From Micromonospora avicenniae (GTDB taxonomy: Bacteria; Actinomycetota; Actinomycetes; Mycobacteriales; Micromonosporaceae), in NCBI RefSeq assembly GCF_900156065.1, contig NZ_FTNF01000016.1, forward strand, positions 1 through 64,000: a stretch of 64,000 bases of DNA, in the 5' to 3' direction. The position numbers and the translations under genes were made by a program. How positions within the stretch are numbered: position 1 is the first letter of the stretch; every line of letters begins with the position of its first letter. Below are positions 42,049 through 51,219 of the stretch, piece after piece. The notes under the pieces are model-generated. The model did no database searches and was not told the origin of the DNA. It was given only the letters and a program-made list of their open reading frames with translations.

Positions 42049-42052
<4 letters not shown>
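40910..42052 (-). CDS. oligopeptide ABC transporter ATP-binding protein (OppD type)
   Basis: The 380-residue ATPase has Walker A GESGSGKSVSSM, signature FSGGMRQRAMIAMAL, Walker B LLIADEPTTALD and a C-terminal Cys motif GCSFHPRCEFAG. The N-terminal 45 residues are a charged, low-complexity extension. The start overlaps the permease stop by ATGA, showing coupled translation. It pairs with OppF as the nucleotide-binding heterodimer. Confidence 0.92.
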
Positions 42053-43026
<974 letters not shown>

Positions 43027-43127
43027 CGTCGAGGCTCCTGTCGCAGCATGCTGGGGCCGACGGCCCGCAGCGGAGGACGAGGGACGGTACGCCGAGACCG
43101 AGCGCCCCGGGACGTCCACATGGAGGG

Positions 43128-43165
43128 GGGCGCCGGCCGGAACCGGATTGCTCCGGCCGGCGCCC
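43128..43165 (-). terminator. strong hairpin between oppA and oppB
   Basis: GGGCGCCGGCCGGA and its complement (14 bp) enclose a 10-nt loop, 21 bases after the oppA stop. As oppB lies downstream in the same direction, the element may act as an attenuator or as a stabiliser of the oppA 3' end. Confidence 0.6.
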
Positions 43166-43186
43166 ATTTGGGAGTGAGGAGTTAGG

Positions 43187-44926
43187 TCAGTTCTTCAGGT
43201 AGAGGTTCGGGTAGAACGGCTCACCCATGGTGGCGTCGCCCTCGGCTCCGCCGATGTTGGCGCCGACGAGGAAGGCGAGCTTGCCGTAGTAACGTGGCAG
43301 TGCCACATACATGCCCATGATTTCCTTGTCCAGCTCCGCCCACTTCGCGGTGGCCTGATCGACCGGGAGGTTGCTGATCTCGTCGATCTTGGCGTCCAGC
43401 GCCTTGTCACTGAGCATGCCCCAGCTGGTGCCGTCGCTGATGCTGTGCGACTGGAAGAGCACCGGGAACCAGCTGCTGCCGCTGGGCCAGTCCGAGCACC
43501 AGCCCTGCGGCGCCTGCCCCATGTTGACCGGGGCGTCGTAGTCGGCGATCTTGGCGCGCAGCTCGGCGGTGGGAACACCGATCGGCTTGACGGTGAAGCC
43601 CGCCGCCTTGAGCGCGTCCACCCGGATCTGGTTGGTCTGCTGCGGGATCGGCTTGGTGTTGTCGTAGTACCAGCTGAGCTCGAAGCCGACCTTGCCGGCC
43701 GCCTCCAGCAGCGCCTTGGCCCCGGCCGGGTCGCCCTGGCCGACGCCGCTCAGGTCCGGCAGCGCGTCGTACTTGGTGTAGCCCGGCACGCTCGGCGGCA
43801 GGACGGTGCTGGCCGGCTCGGAGTTGTAGCTGTTCAGCCCACCGGCCTTGTTGACCTGGTCGTACGGGTACGCCTTGGCGATCGCCTTGCGCACCTCCAG
43901 CGGGATCTTGCGGGTGTCCAGCTGCACCGAGTAGGTGCAGGGGTTGTCACCCTGGATCAGCTGGGCCTTCTTGTCCCCGGTCAGCTGCGGGATCAGCGAG
44001 GCGTCGACGGCGCCGTAGTTGAGCGCGTTGGCGTCTTCGCCGGCGCTGTTGAGGACCTGCTGCTGGGTCTTCGGGTCCTCACCGCCCCACTTGAAGTCGA
44101 AGCCGTCCGGGTACTGGTGGCGCACCGGGTCGGTCTCCGGGTCCCAGTTCGGGTTCTTCTTGAGCTTCAGCTCGGTGCCCGGGGTGAAGGTGTCGAACTG
44201 GTAGGGGCCGGTTGCGAGGGGGTTGTTCTTGTAGTTCTCCTTGGTGTCCTTGGCCTTCGGGATCGGGGTGAAGGCCGGGAAGGAGAGGTAGAACGGCAGG
44301 TCCGCGAAAGGCCGGGAGAGGTGGATGACCAGCGTGCTGGCGTCCGGGGTCTCCACGCCGGAGTAGGCGTCGCCGTCGGTGTACGGGCCCTTGTACTTGT
44401 CGCCGTCCTTGAAGAAGGTCATCTGGTACGTCGGGCCGTTGGCGAACACGTCGTGCGCGAACGACCGCTTGATCGCGTACGCCAGGTCCTCGACCTTGAC
44501 CTCGCTGCCGTCGGCGTACTTGATGCCCGGCTGCAGCTTGAAGGTCCAGGTCAGCTTGTCCGCCGAGACCGTACCCAGGTCGGTGAGGTCCGGCACCAGC
44601 ACCGGCTTGCCGTTGCGCAGCGCGAACTGCGTCGGGCTGCGCATCACCAGCTTCGCGATCGCGTTGGCGTCGACGTAGTAGATGTCGGTCGGGTCGAACG
44701 TGCTCGGGGTCGACTGGGAGTAGACCGTGACGACGCCGCCCTTCTTGGCGCCGGGCACCTCGGCCGCCGGACCCTTGGCGGTCGGGTCGAGCGCGGCCTG
44801 CTGGGTCTCGATGCCCTTGGAGTCACCCCCGCCGCTGCTGCCGTTGTTCGACGAGGGGCTGCCGCAGCCGGACACCGCCAGCGTGGCGGCCACCGCGGCG
44901 GCGAGACCCACCTTCACTTGCCTCAC
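43187..44926 (-). CDS. oligopeptide-binding lipoprotein (OppA/DppA family 5)
   Basis: The 579-residue extracellular solute-binding protein (family 5) has a lipoprotein signal with Cys21 (LAVSGCGSP). Family motifs include DLGTVSADKLTWTFKLQPGI followed by KYADGSEVKVEDLAYAIKRS. GTG 44926 follows AGGAG. A longer reading of this frame would run into the oppC gene and is rejected. It captures a peptide or other polar ligand for the transporter. Its position after oppC and before oppB, with a hairpin behind it, suggests it is made in excess. Confidence 0.92.
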   Translation of the reverse strand: MRQVKVGLAAAVAATLAVSGCGSPSSNNGSSGGGDSKGIETQQAALDPTAKGPAAEVPGAKKGGVVTVYSQSTPSTFDPTDIYYVDANAIAKLVMRSPTQFALRNGKPVLVPDLTDLGTVSADKLTWTFKLQPGIKYADGSEVKVEDLAYAIKRSFAHDVFANGPTYQMTFFKDGDKYKGPYTDGDAYSGVETPDASTLVIHLSRPFADLPFYLSFPAFTPIPKAKDTKENYKNNPLATGPYQFDTFTPGTELKLKKNPNWDPETDPVRHQYPDGFDFKWGGEDPKTQQQVLNSAGEDANALNYGAVDASLIPQLTGDKKAQLIQGDNPCTYSVQLDTRKIPLEVRKAIAKAYPYDQVNKAGGLNSYNSEPASTVLPPSVPGYTKYDALPDLSGVGQGDPAGAKALLEAAGKVGFELSWYYDNTKPIPQQTNQIRVDALKAAGFTVKPIGVPTAELRAKIADYDAPVNMGQAPQGWCSDWPSGSSWFPVLFQSHSISDGTSWGMLSDKALDAKIDEISNLPVDQATAKWAELDKEIMGMYVALPRYYGKLAFLVGANIGGAEGDATMGEPFYPNLYLKN

Positions 44927-45006
44927 AGACGTGCTCCTGTCTTTCTTGCTGTCAGCGGACCCGAGACGTGCGTGGGTCCGGGTTTCTCCTCCGGGCCGGG
45001 CCGTCC

Positions 45007-46026
45007 TCATCGACGGGTCCGGGGGTCGAAGGCGTCGCGTACGGCATCGCCGAGCAGGCTCAGGGCGAGCACGAGGATGGTGATGCCGAGCACGGGCAGC
45101 CACAGGTAGAGCGGGTCCGCCCGGTAGTAGGTGGTGGCCGCCGAGATGGTCAGGCCCCACGACGGAGTGGGTTCGATCAGGCCGGCGCCGAGCACGGTCA
45201 GGCCGGCCTCGGCGACCACGTACCCGGGCAGGGCCAGCGACACGGAGACGACGATCGGCGCGACCAGGTTCGGCAGCAGTTCCTTGAACAGCACCTGCCG
45301 GGTCGGGATGCCGAGCACCCGGGCGGCGGAGACGAACTCCCGCTCGCGCAGCGACAGCACCTGGCCGCGGACGAGGCGAGCGAGGCTGGCCCAACCGAAG
45401 AACGCCAGCACACAGATCAGCGAGATGAATCGGATCCGCGCGACCGCCTCGGGTGCGGCGCCCTCCGCGCCCCCGAAGATCGCCACCAGCACGGCGGAGC
45501 TCGCGATGGCGAAGAGGAGATACGGCAGGCTGAGCACCAGGTCGATCAGCCAGGAGAGCACCCGGTCCACCCAGCCGCCGGAGAAGCCGGCGACCAGGCC
45601 CACGACCACCCCGACGGCGGTGGTGATCGCGGTGACCGCACCGGCGACGATCAGCGACGGGCGGGCGCCGTAGACCCAGCGGGCGAAGAGGTCGCGGCCG
45701 AGTCGCGGCTCCACCCCGAACCAGTGCTCGCCGGTCGGTCCGATGGTGGGGTAGCCGAACTCGTCGATCAGGCTCTGGTGCAGGTCGGTCGGGTTCTGCC
45801 CCTCCAGCCGGGCGAGCACCGGCGCGAAGATCGCGATCAGGACATAGATCGCGCAGATGATCGCGCAGATCATCGCCACCTTGTCCCGGCGGAGGCGACC
45901 GAGGGCGATACGGGTCGGCGACTTGCTCAGCGTCCGGATCGGCGCTGCGGCTGACGCGGTGTTCTCGACCTGATCGTCGGGGTCGCCGGCGGGTAGCGCC
46001 CGCGGTTCCGTGACCATCGGCTCCAC
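45007..46026 (-). CDS. oligopeptide ABC transporter permease (OppC type)
   Basis: The 339-residue protein has the OppC N-terminal region (RRDKVAMICAIICAIYVLIA), the motif GVEPRLGRDLFARWVYGARP and an EAA-type loop near REREFVSAARVLGIPTRQVL. The GTG at 46026 is selected because AGGAGG lies nine bases upstream; other in-frame starts nearby lack this spacing. It is the first gene of the operon and follows a leader hairpin. Confidence 0.9.
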   Translation of the reverse strand: MEPMVTEPRALPAGDPDDQVENTASAAAPIRTLSKSPTRIALGRLRRDKVAMICAIICAIYVLIAIFAPVLARLEGQNPTDLHQSLIDEFGYPTIGPTGEHWFGVEPRLGRDLFARWVYGARPSLIVAGAVTAITTAVGVVVGLVAGFSGGWVDRVLSWLIDLVLSLPYLLFAIASSAVLVAIFGGAEGAAPEAVARIRFISLICVLAFFGWASLARLVRGQVLSLREREFVSAARVLGIPTRQVLFKELLPNLVAPIVVSVSLALPGYVVAEAGLTVLGAGLIEPTPSWGLTISAATTYYRADPLYLWLPVLGITILVLALSLLGDAVRDAFDPRTRR

Positions 46027-46060
46027 GCGCGACGACCTCCTCATAGAGCTGGGAATTCGA

Positions 46061-46090
46061 CCGCCGACGACCGGACACGGTCGTCGGCGG
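46061..46090 (-). promoter_or_regulatory. hairpin in the leader of the opp operon
   Basis: CCGCCGACGACC and GGTCGTCGGCGG are perfect 12-bp arms with a 6-nt loop, 34 bases upstream of oppC. It could be an attenuator or an operator. On the minus strand GCTAGGGTT upstream (46107-46115) has a -10-like TAGGGT. Confidence 0.45.
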
Positions 46091-46687
46091 CATCTCTTGA
46101 CGGGGAACCCTAGCGACGGAAATGAGTTCGATTCGGGTCGAGTCCGTAACAGCCCTGTTTCATCGGCGCAATTCCATTTATGGATTCTCGGCCACGGACT
46201 GTGCCCGTTGCCGAATGGAAGGCGGCGCCCGCCAGCGGCGGCCCCGCGAACCCGACTGGCCGCGAAACCACGGAACGATCGGGCGAGTTTTGCCAGGTCA
46301 ACCGCTGCTTACCGCACGTCGAGAACAGCGCCGGCGAATCCGGCACCGGGATCGACAAGTGTCCGCGAATTGCGATTGCTCGCGAAGGCAGGGAAAGCGA
46401 GCGCAGCGACGTGCACCGCGGGCAGCATCCGCGACCGGAAACATGGCCCGGTTGCCGCGACACCGCCCCGGGCAGCCAAATCGTGACCGACAGACCAGAC
46501 AGATAGTCAACGAATTCTATGCGTAATGCGTCCGGCCGTTCCTCGGGTATCCATGATGGACGGCGGATGGCGGGCGATGCCCCGTCCGTGTCAGATCAGC
46601 GGCACTCTCGGGCGGCGGTTCCCACCGCCGGGCGGCTACCGCCGACGACAAGTCGTCGCGGCCGTCGGACCGGGCGGGACGCAGAAG
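46091..46687. other. long noncoding stretch with lower GC between opp operon and katG
   Basis: About 600 bases hold no supportable gene. The part from 46120 to 46540 is visibly less GC-rich than its surroundings. It should hold the opp promoter. Short frames on both strands lack ribosome sites and codon bias. A regulatory or decayed foreign origin is possible. Confidence 0.5.
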
Positions 46688-46726
46688 CGGCCAGGCCGGC
46701 CCCCACACGGGGAGCCGGCCTGGCCG
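46688..46726 (-). terminator. katG terminator hairpin
   Basis: CGGCCAGGCCGGC pairs with GCCGGCCTGGCCG over 13 bp, and an inner CCCC/GGGG pair extends the stem. It begins 11 bases after the katG stop. Confidence 0.7.
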
Positions 46727-46737
46727 TCGCGGATCGA

Positions 46738-48969
46738 TCAGACGAGGTCGAACCGGTCCAGGTTCATGACCTTGACCCACGCCTTCACGAAGTCCTGCGC
46801 GAACTTCTCCCGCGCGTCGTCGCTGGCGTAGACCTCCGCGACCGCCCGCAGCTCCGAGTTGGAGCCGAAGACGAGGTCCGCGCGGCTACCGGTCCACTTG
46901 ACCTCGCCGGTGGCGTTGTCGCGACCCTCGAAGGTGTTCGCGTCCTCGGACGTCGCCTTCCACGTCGTACCCAGGTCGAGCAGGTTGACGAAGAAATCGT
47001 TGGTCAGCGCACCCGGCTTGTCGGTGAAGACACCCACCGGCGACTGCGCGTGGTTGGCACCGAGGACGCGGAGACCACCGACGAGGACGGTCATCTCGGG
47101 CGCGCTCAGGGTCAGCAGGTTCGCCCTGTCGATCAGGAGGAACTCGGCCGGCAGGCGGTGACCCTTGCCCAGGTAGTTACGGAACCCGTCTGCGGTCGGC
47201 TCCATCGCCGCGAACGACTCGACGTCGGTCTGCTCCTGCGACGCGTCCGTACGGCCCGGGGTGAACGGCACCTCGACGTCCACGCCCGCGGCACGGGCGG
47301 CCTGCTCGACGGCGACGCCACCGGCGAGGACGATCAGGTCGGCCAGCGAGACCTTCTTCCCGCCGGTCTGGGCGGCGTTGAACGTCTCCTGGATGCCCTC
47401 CAGGGTGCGCAGCACCGTGGCCAGTTCGTCGGGGTTGTTGACCTCCCAGTTCCGCTGCGGCTCGAGCCGGATACGTGCGCCGTTGGCGCCGCCACGCTTG
47501 TCGCCGCCACGGAACGTCGACGCGGACGCCCACGCGGTGGAGACCAGCTGGGACACGGTCAGGCTGGAGGCGAGGATCTGCGCCTTGAGGGCGGCGACGT
47601 CCTCGGCGTCGACGAGCTCGTGGTCCACCGCGGGGATCGGGTCCTGCCAGATCTGCGTCTCGGCGGGGACCTCCGGGCCGAGGTAGCGGACGATCGGGCC
47701 CATGTCGCGGTGGGTCAGCTTGAACCACGCCCGGGCGAACGCGTCGGCGAACTCGTCCGGGTTCTCCATGAAGCGCCGGGAGATCTGCTCGTAGATCGGG
47801 TCGACGCGCAGCGCGATGTCACTCGTCAGCATGCCCGGGGCGTGCCGCTTCGACGGGTCGTGGGCGTCCGGGACGGTCCCGGCGCCGCCGTTGTGCTTCG
47901 GCTTCCACTGGTGCGCGCCGGCCGGGCTCTTGGTCAGCTCCCACTCGAAACTGAAGAGGTTCCAGAAGAAGTTGGTGGTCCACTTGGTCGGCGTCGTGGT
48001 CCAGGTGACCTCCAGGCCACTGGTGATGGTGTCCGCGCCCTTGCCGGTGCCGAAGCTGTTCTTCCAGCCCAGGCCCTGCTCCTCGATCGGGGCGCCCTCG
48101 GGCTCGGGACCGACGTGGTCGGTCGGACCCGCACCGTGGGTCTTGCCGAAGGTGTGGCCACCGGCGATCAGGGCGACGGTCTCCTCGTCGTTCATCCCCA
48201 TCCGGGCGAACGTCTCGCGGATGTCCCGTGCCGAGGCCAGCGGGTCGGGGTTGCCGTTCGGGCCCTCCGGGTTGACGTAGATGAGGCCCATCTGGACCGC
48301 GGCGAGCGGCTGCTCGAGGTCCCGGTCACCGGTGTAGCGCTCGTCGCCGAGCCAGGTGGTCTCGGGGCCCCAGTAGACGTCCTCGTCGGGCTCCCAGACG
48401 TCCACCCGGCCACCGGCGTAGCCGAACGTCTTGAAGCCCATCGACTCGAGAGCGACGTTGCCGGCGAGGATCATGAGGTCGGCCCACGAGAGGCTCTTGC
48501 CGTACTTCTTCTTGACCGGCCAGAGCAGCCGGCGGGCCTTGTCGAGGTTGCCGTTGTCCGGCCAGCTGTTCAGCGGCGCGAAGCGCTGCTGACCGGCGCC
48601 GGCGCCACCGCGGCCGTCGCTGACGCGATAGGTGCCGGCGCTGTGCCACGCCATCCGGATGATGAACGGGCCGTAGTGGCCGAAGTCGGCCGGCCACCAG
48701 TCCTGCGAGGTGGTCAGCACCTCCGCGATGTCCTGCTTGACGGCAGCCAGGTCGAGGGACTTGAACGCCTCGGCGTAGTTGAACTCCTCACCGAGCGGGT
48801 TCGCCACGGCGGGGTTCTTGGCGAGGATCTTCAGGTTGAGCCGGTTCGGCCACCAGCCGCGGTTGCCGCCACCCTGGGTCGGGTGCGGGGCACGTCCGTG
48901 CGCGACCGGGCAGCGCGATTCGCTTCCCGCTTCCGCGTCGTGGACGACGGCGTCGTGGTTCTCGGACAT
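46738..48969 (-). CDS. katG: catalase-peroxidase KatG
   Basis: The 743-residue heme enzyme has both peroxidase-like halves. The active-site segment FIIRMAWHSAGTYRVSDGRG carries the distal Arg, Trp and His; the Tyr of GLIYVNPEGP belongs to the Met-Tyr-Trp adduct, and the proximal His is in IAGGHTFGKTHGAG. It breaks down H2O2 by catalase and peroxidase activity. ATG 48969 follows GGAAGG. It is the second gene after furA with 32 bases between, the classic arrangement, so it is expected to be repressed by FurA and induced by peroxide. Confidence 0.97.
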   Translation of the reverse strand: MSENHDAVVHDAEAGSESRCPVAHGRAPHPTQGGGNRGWWPNRLNLKILAKNPAVANPLGEEFNYAEAFKSLDLAAVKQDIAEVLTTSQDWWPADFGHYGPFIIRMAWHSAGTYRVSDGRGGAGAGQQRFAPLNSWPDNGNLDKARRLLWPVKKKYGKSLSWADLMILAGNVALESMGFKTFGYAGGRVDVWEPDEDVYWGPETTWLGDERYTGDRDLEQPLAAVQMGLIYVNPEGPNGNPDPLASARDIRETFARMGMNDEETVALIAGGHTFGKTHGAGPTDHVGPEPEGAPIEEQGLGWKNSFGTGKGADTITSGLEVTWTTTPTKWTTNFFWNLFSFEWELTKSPAGAHQWKPKHNGGAGTVPDAHDPSKRHAPGMLTSDIALRVDPIYEQISRRFMENPDEFADAFARAWFKLTHRDMGPIVRYLGPEVPAETQIWQDPIPAVDHELVDAEDVAALKAQILASSLTVSQLVSTAWASASTFRGGDKRGGANGARIRLEPQRNWEVNNPDELATVLRTLEGIQETFNAAQTGGKKVSLADLIVLAGGVAVEQAARAAGVDVEVPFTPGRTDASQEQTDVESFAAMEPTADGFRNYLGKGHRLPAEFLLIDRANLLTLSAPEMTVLVGGLRVLGANHAQSPVGVFTDKPGALTNDFFVNLLDLGTTWKATSEDANTFEGRDNATGEVKWTGSRADLVFGSNSELRAVAEVYASDDAREKFAQDFVKAWVKVMNLDRFDLV

Positions 48970-49001
48970 CGGGTTCCTTCCGTGCTTCTTCATCAGGGGG
49001 A

Positions 49002-49433
49002 TCAGGAGTTACCTGTGGCGGAACAGTCGGGGCACAGGCCCCAGTAGACGACCTCGGCCTCGTCGATCGAGAAGCCGGGGGCGTCGGATGCGGTCAGACA
49101 GGGTGCCTCGCCGACCGCGCAGTCGACGTCCGCGATCAGACCGCAGTTCCGGCACACGACGTGGTGGTGGTTGTCCCCGACCCGGGACTCGTAGCGAGCC
49201 ACGGAGCCGGCCGGCTGGATCCGCCGCACCAGACCCGTCGCCGTCAGCGCGTGCAGCGAGTCGTACACGGTCTGGTGGGACACCTCGGGAAGGTCGCTGC
49301 GGACGGCACCGATGATCGAGTCGGTGTCGGCGTGCGGGTGCGCGTACACCGCGGTCAGCACCGCCACGCGCGGACGGGTCACGCGTAACGCGGCCCCGCG
49401 CAGCAGTTGCTGGAAGTCCGGAGTCGTGGACAC
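49002..49433 (-). CDS. furA: Fur-family regulator FurA
   Basis: The 143-residue protein closely follows the FurA pattern: LRVTRPRVAVLTAVYAHPHA, VSHQTVYDSLHALTATGLVR (recognition helix) and metal-site motifs NHHHVVCRNCG and CPDCS. It represses the catalase-peroxidase gene and itself and is inactivated by peroxide. GTG 49433 gives the same N-terminus as mycobacterial FurA. An upstream in-frame TTG is inside the -35 hexamer and is rejected. The transcript appears to be leaderless. Confidence 0.95.
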   Translation of the reverse strand: MSTTPDFQQLLRGAALRVTRPRVAVLTAVYAHPHADTDSIIGAVRSDLPEVSHQTVYDSLHALTATGLVRRIQPAGSVARYESRVGDNHHHVVCRNCGLIADVDCAVGEAPCLTASDAPGFSIDEAEVVYWGLCPDCSATGNS

Positions 49434-49440
49434 GGCACGC

Positions 49441-49469
49441 AGTCTTCTTCGCTTTTTGGAATCAGTCAA
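49441..49469 (-). promoter_or_regulatory. furA-katG promoter with FurA-site-like AT-rich segment
   Basis: On the minus strand TTGACT (49469-49464), a 17-bp spacer beginning GATTCCAAAAAG, and AAGACT (49446-49441) form a promoter. Only seven bases lie between the -10 hexamer and GTG 49433, so the transcript would start at or next to the start codon. The AT-rich spacer resembles the mycobacterial furA operator. Confidence 0.65.
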
Positions 49470-49691
49470 GATTATGGGCTGAACGTCACCCCGGCCCGGC
49501 CGAGGCCAGCAGCCATGCGGACACCAGGGACGTGGCCCAGATCACCCGCATGCCGTGCCACCCGGACCTCGGCCAGTGGTCTGCGCGTCCCTCCGCCACC
49601 GCGCACGCACCGGCACCGGCACCGGCGGAGAGTTCTTCCGGAACGGTGACGGGCGACATATTGTGAGGGCCGGCCAGCGGGAGGATCACGT

Positions 49692-51188
49692 ATGGACGCG
49701 GCGCAAGCGATCTCGTTGGTGGCGAACTGGATCCGGTCTCACGGCCTGGACTACCCCGCCGACGAGTTGACGGCGGACCGCTTCGAGTCGGGTTGGAGCG
49801 TCTACGCGCCGGTAGCCGTCGACGACAGCGACCCGATGGCGTTCCTCGACATGCCGGTGGGACGATCGGTGTTCCTGGTGGGAGACTCCGGGCGCATCGA
49901 GGAGGTTTCCTCCTCGCTCCCCCCGCAGCACGCACAGGACCGGTTCACCGTGCAGGAGATCGCGAACGGGCACGCCTGCGCCGAGTCGGACGAGTCACAG
50001 TTCATGGCCGAGTTCGAGCGGGCTTTCCACCAGGCCGGAGCGGGACATCCACCGGCCGTCAGCAGCTTCACCGTCGTCGACAACCCACCCGACGACGCCC
50101 GAACCGCCGCGGAGGCCTCGCAGCTGCTCGAACCGATCGTGCAGCAGCTGGCCCAACTCGGGCCGCCCGGCTGGCAGCGGTTCTCGGCCGAGTTCGCGTT
50201 CACCGTCTCCGCCGAGATCGCCGACCTCATGTTCTGGTCCGGCGACCGGCCGCTGCCGGTGCCCGTCCCGTCGCGGGTCGGCGAGCTGGTCCGTCACCAA
50301 CGAGACGTCGCCGCGCGGATGCCGGCCGGGCCGTGGTGGCGACTGCTGTTGACCGTGACCAGTCACGGCGAGATGACCGTGGGCTACGACTACGGCGACG
50401 AACCCTTTCCCGACGGCCAACTGATGCCGCCCGAGCACTACCGCAATGACCTGGCGACCTATCCCCGCCCGCACGTACCGGTATGGCTCGCCGGGTACGT
50501 CGCCGGGCCCGCCGCACAGGGTCGCGACCCGCAACGTGCGGCGGCCGCGGCAGCGGCCGACGCCGCCGGCGGCCGCACGGCCACCGCCGTGGACGACCTC
50601 CCCTCCCTGCCGGACCTCTGGGGACGGTGGGCGGCGCTGTCGGCGGTGTACGCCGGTATCAGGTCGGACTGGGGACCACGCATCTTCCCAGGGCACGGCT
50701 GGTACGAGAGCGACCGCCGCAGCGGATCGGTCCTCTTCCTGCTGCCCGGTGAACGCGCGGTCCTCTCCGGCGGCAAGTGGAACTCGGCGCTGCTCGAAGC
50801 CGCCTACAACGGTGGCCGGCCCCTGCCCGACCTCTACGCCGGAGCACCCGCCTGGGTCACCGACAGCGTCCTCAACACCCGTAACCGCAACGGCCTGTTG
50901 ACGTTCTGCCTCTGGTGGGACGGCGGCCGGTGGTACCGGGGCGCCACGGACACTTCCGGCGAACTCGACGTTCCGCTCCCTGAGATCTGGACCCCGGACG
51001 AGACCGTGCGAGCGATGACCAGCCAGACCGGTCCCGGCACCGCCGCCGCCTGCGAGGCGCTGCTGACCGCTGTCGGCAATCGCAGAGTCCGCGCGCACGA
51101 GGTGGCCGCGCTCTTCACCCGCGTGCCCGGCGCCGACGTCGGCACCGCCATCAACCAACTCAGCCTCGCGGGACTACTGGCCGAATAG
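49692..51188 (+). CDS. large immunity-like protein (Imm35/YrhB-like plus YezG-like regions)
   Basis: The 498-residue soluble protein starts with a region resembling the YrhB/Imm35 family (AISLVANWIRSHGLDYPADE then FLVGDSGRIEEV). Its middle part has the pattern YDYGDEPF...MPPEHYRNDL..YPRPHVPVWL typical of DUF600/YezG-like immunity proteins. The C-terminal 200 residues contain another repeat of Trp-rich beta structure. GGGAGGATC lies before the ATG. Such proteins neutralise polymorphic toxins, but no toxin gene is adjacent, so this is probably an orphan immunity or scaffold protein. Domain calls are from pattern recall. Confidence 0.55.
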   Translation: MDAAQAISLVANWIRSHGLDYPADELTADRFESGWSVYAPVAVDDSDPMAFLDMPVGRSVFLVGDSGRIEEVSSSLPPQHAQDRFTVQEIANGHACAESDESQFMAEFERAFHQAGAGHPPAVSSFTVVDNPPDDARTAAEASQLLEPIVQQLAQLGPPGWQRFSAEFAFTVSAEIADLMFWSGDRPLPVPVPSRVGELVRHQRDVAARMPAGPWWRLLLTVTSHGEMTVGYDYGDEPFPDGQLMPPEHYRNDLATYPRPHVPVWLAGYVAGPAAQGRDPQRAAAAAAADAAGGRTATAVDDLPSLPDLWGRWAALSAVYAGIRSDWGPRIFPGHGWYESDRRSGSVLFLLPGERAVLSGGKWNSALLEAAYNGGRPLPDLYAGAPAWVTDSVLNTRNRNGLLTFCLWWDGGRWYRGATDTSGELDVPLPEIWTPDETVRAMTSQTGPGTAAACEALLTAVGNRRVRAHEVAALFTRVPGADVGTAINQLSLAGLLAE

Positions 51189-51219
51189 AGCCGCAACCTC
51201 ACCAGTGGCCTGAGCTGCA

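Noticed and set aside
43187..46093. One frame apparently joining oppA and the oppC region
   Set aside because: The part upstream of GTG 44926 is out of frame with the real OppC sequence, which has its own start and membrane helices.
46120..46540. Lower-GC stretch as a genomic island or attachment site
   Set aside because: No integrase, tRNA, direct repeats or mobile gene is seen; it is better described as a long regulatory gap.
46519..49047. 842-codon plus-strand frame opposite katG
   Set aside because: It is antisense to a full-length KatG and has no known domain or ribosome site.
49611..49634. Short CACCGG tandem repeats before the immunity-like gene
   Set aside because: Only about three units are present, consistent with chance in GC-rich DNA; not CRISPR-like.
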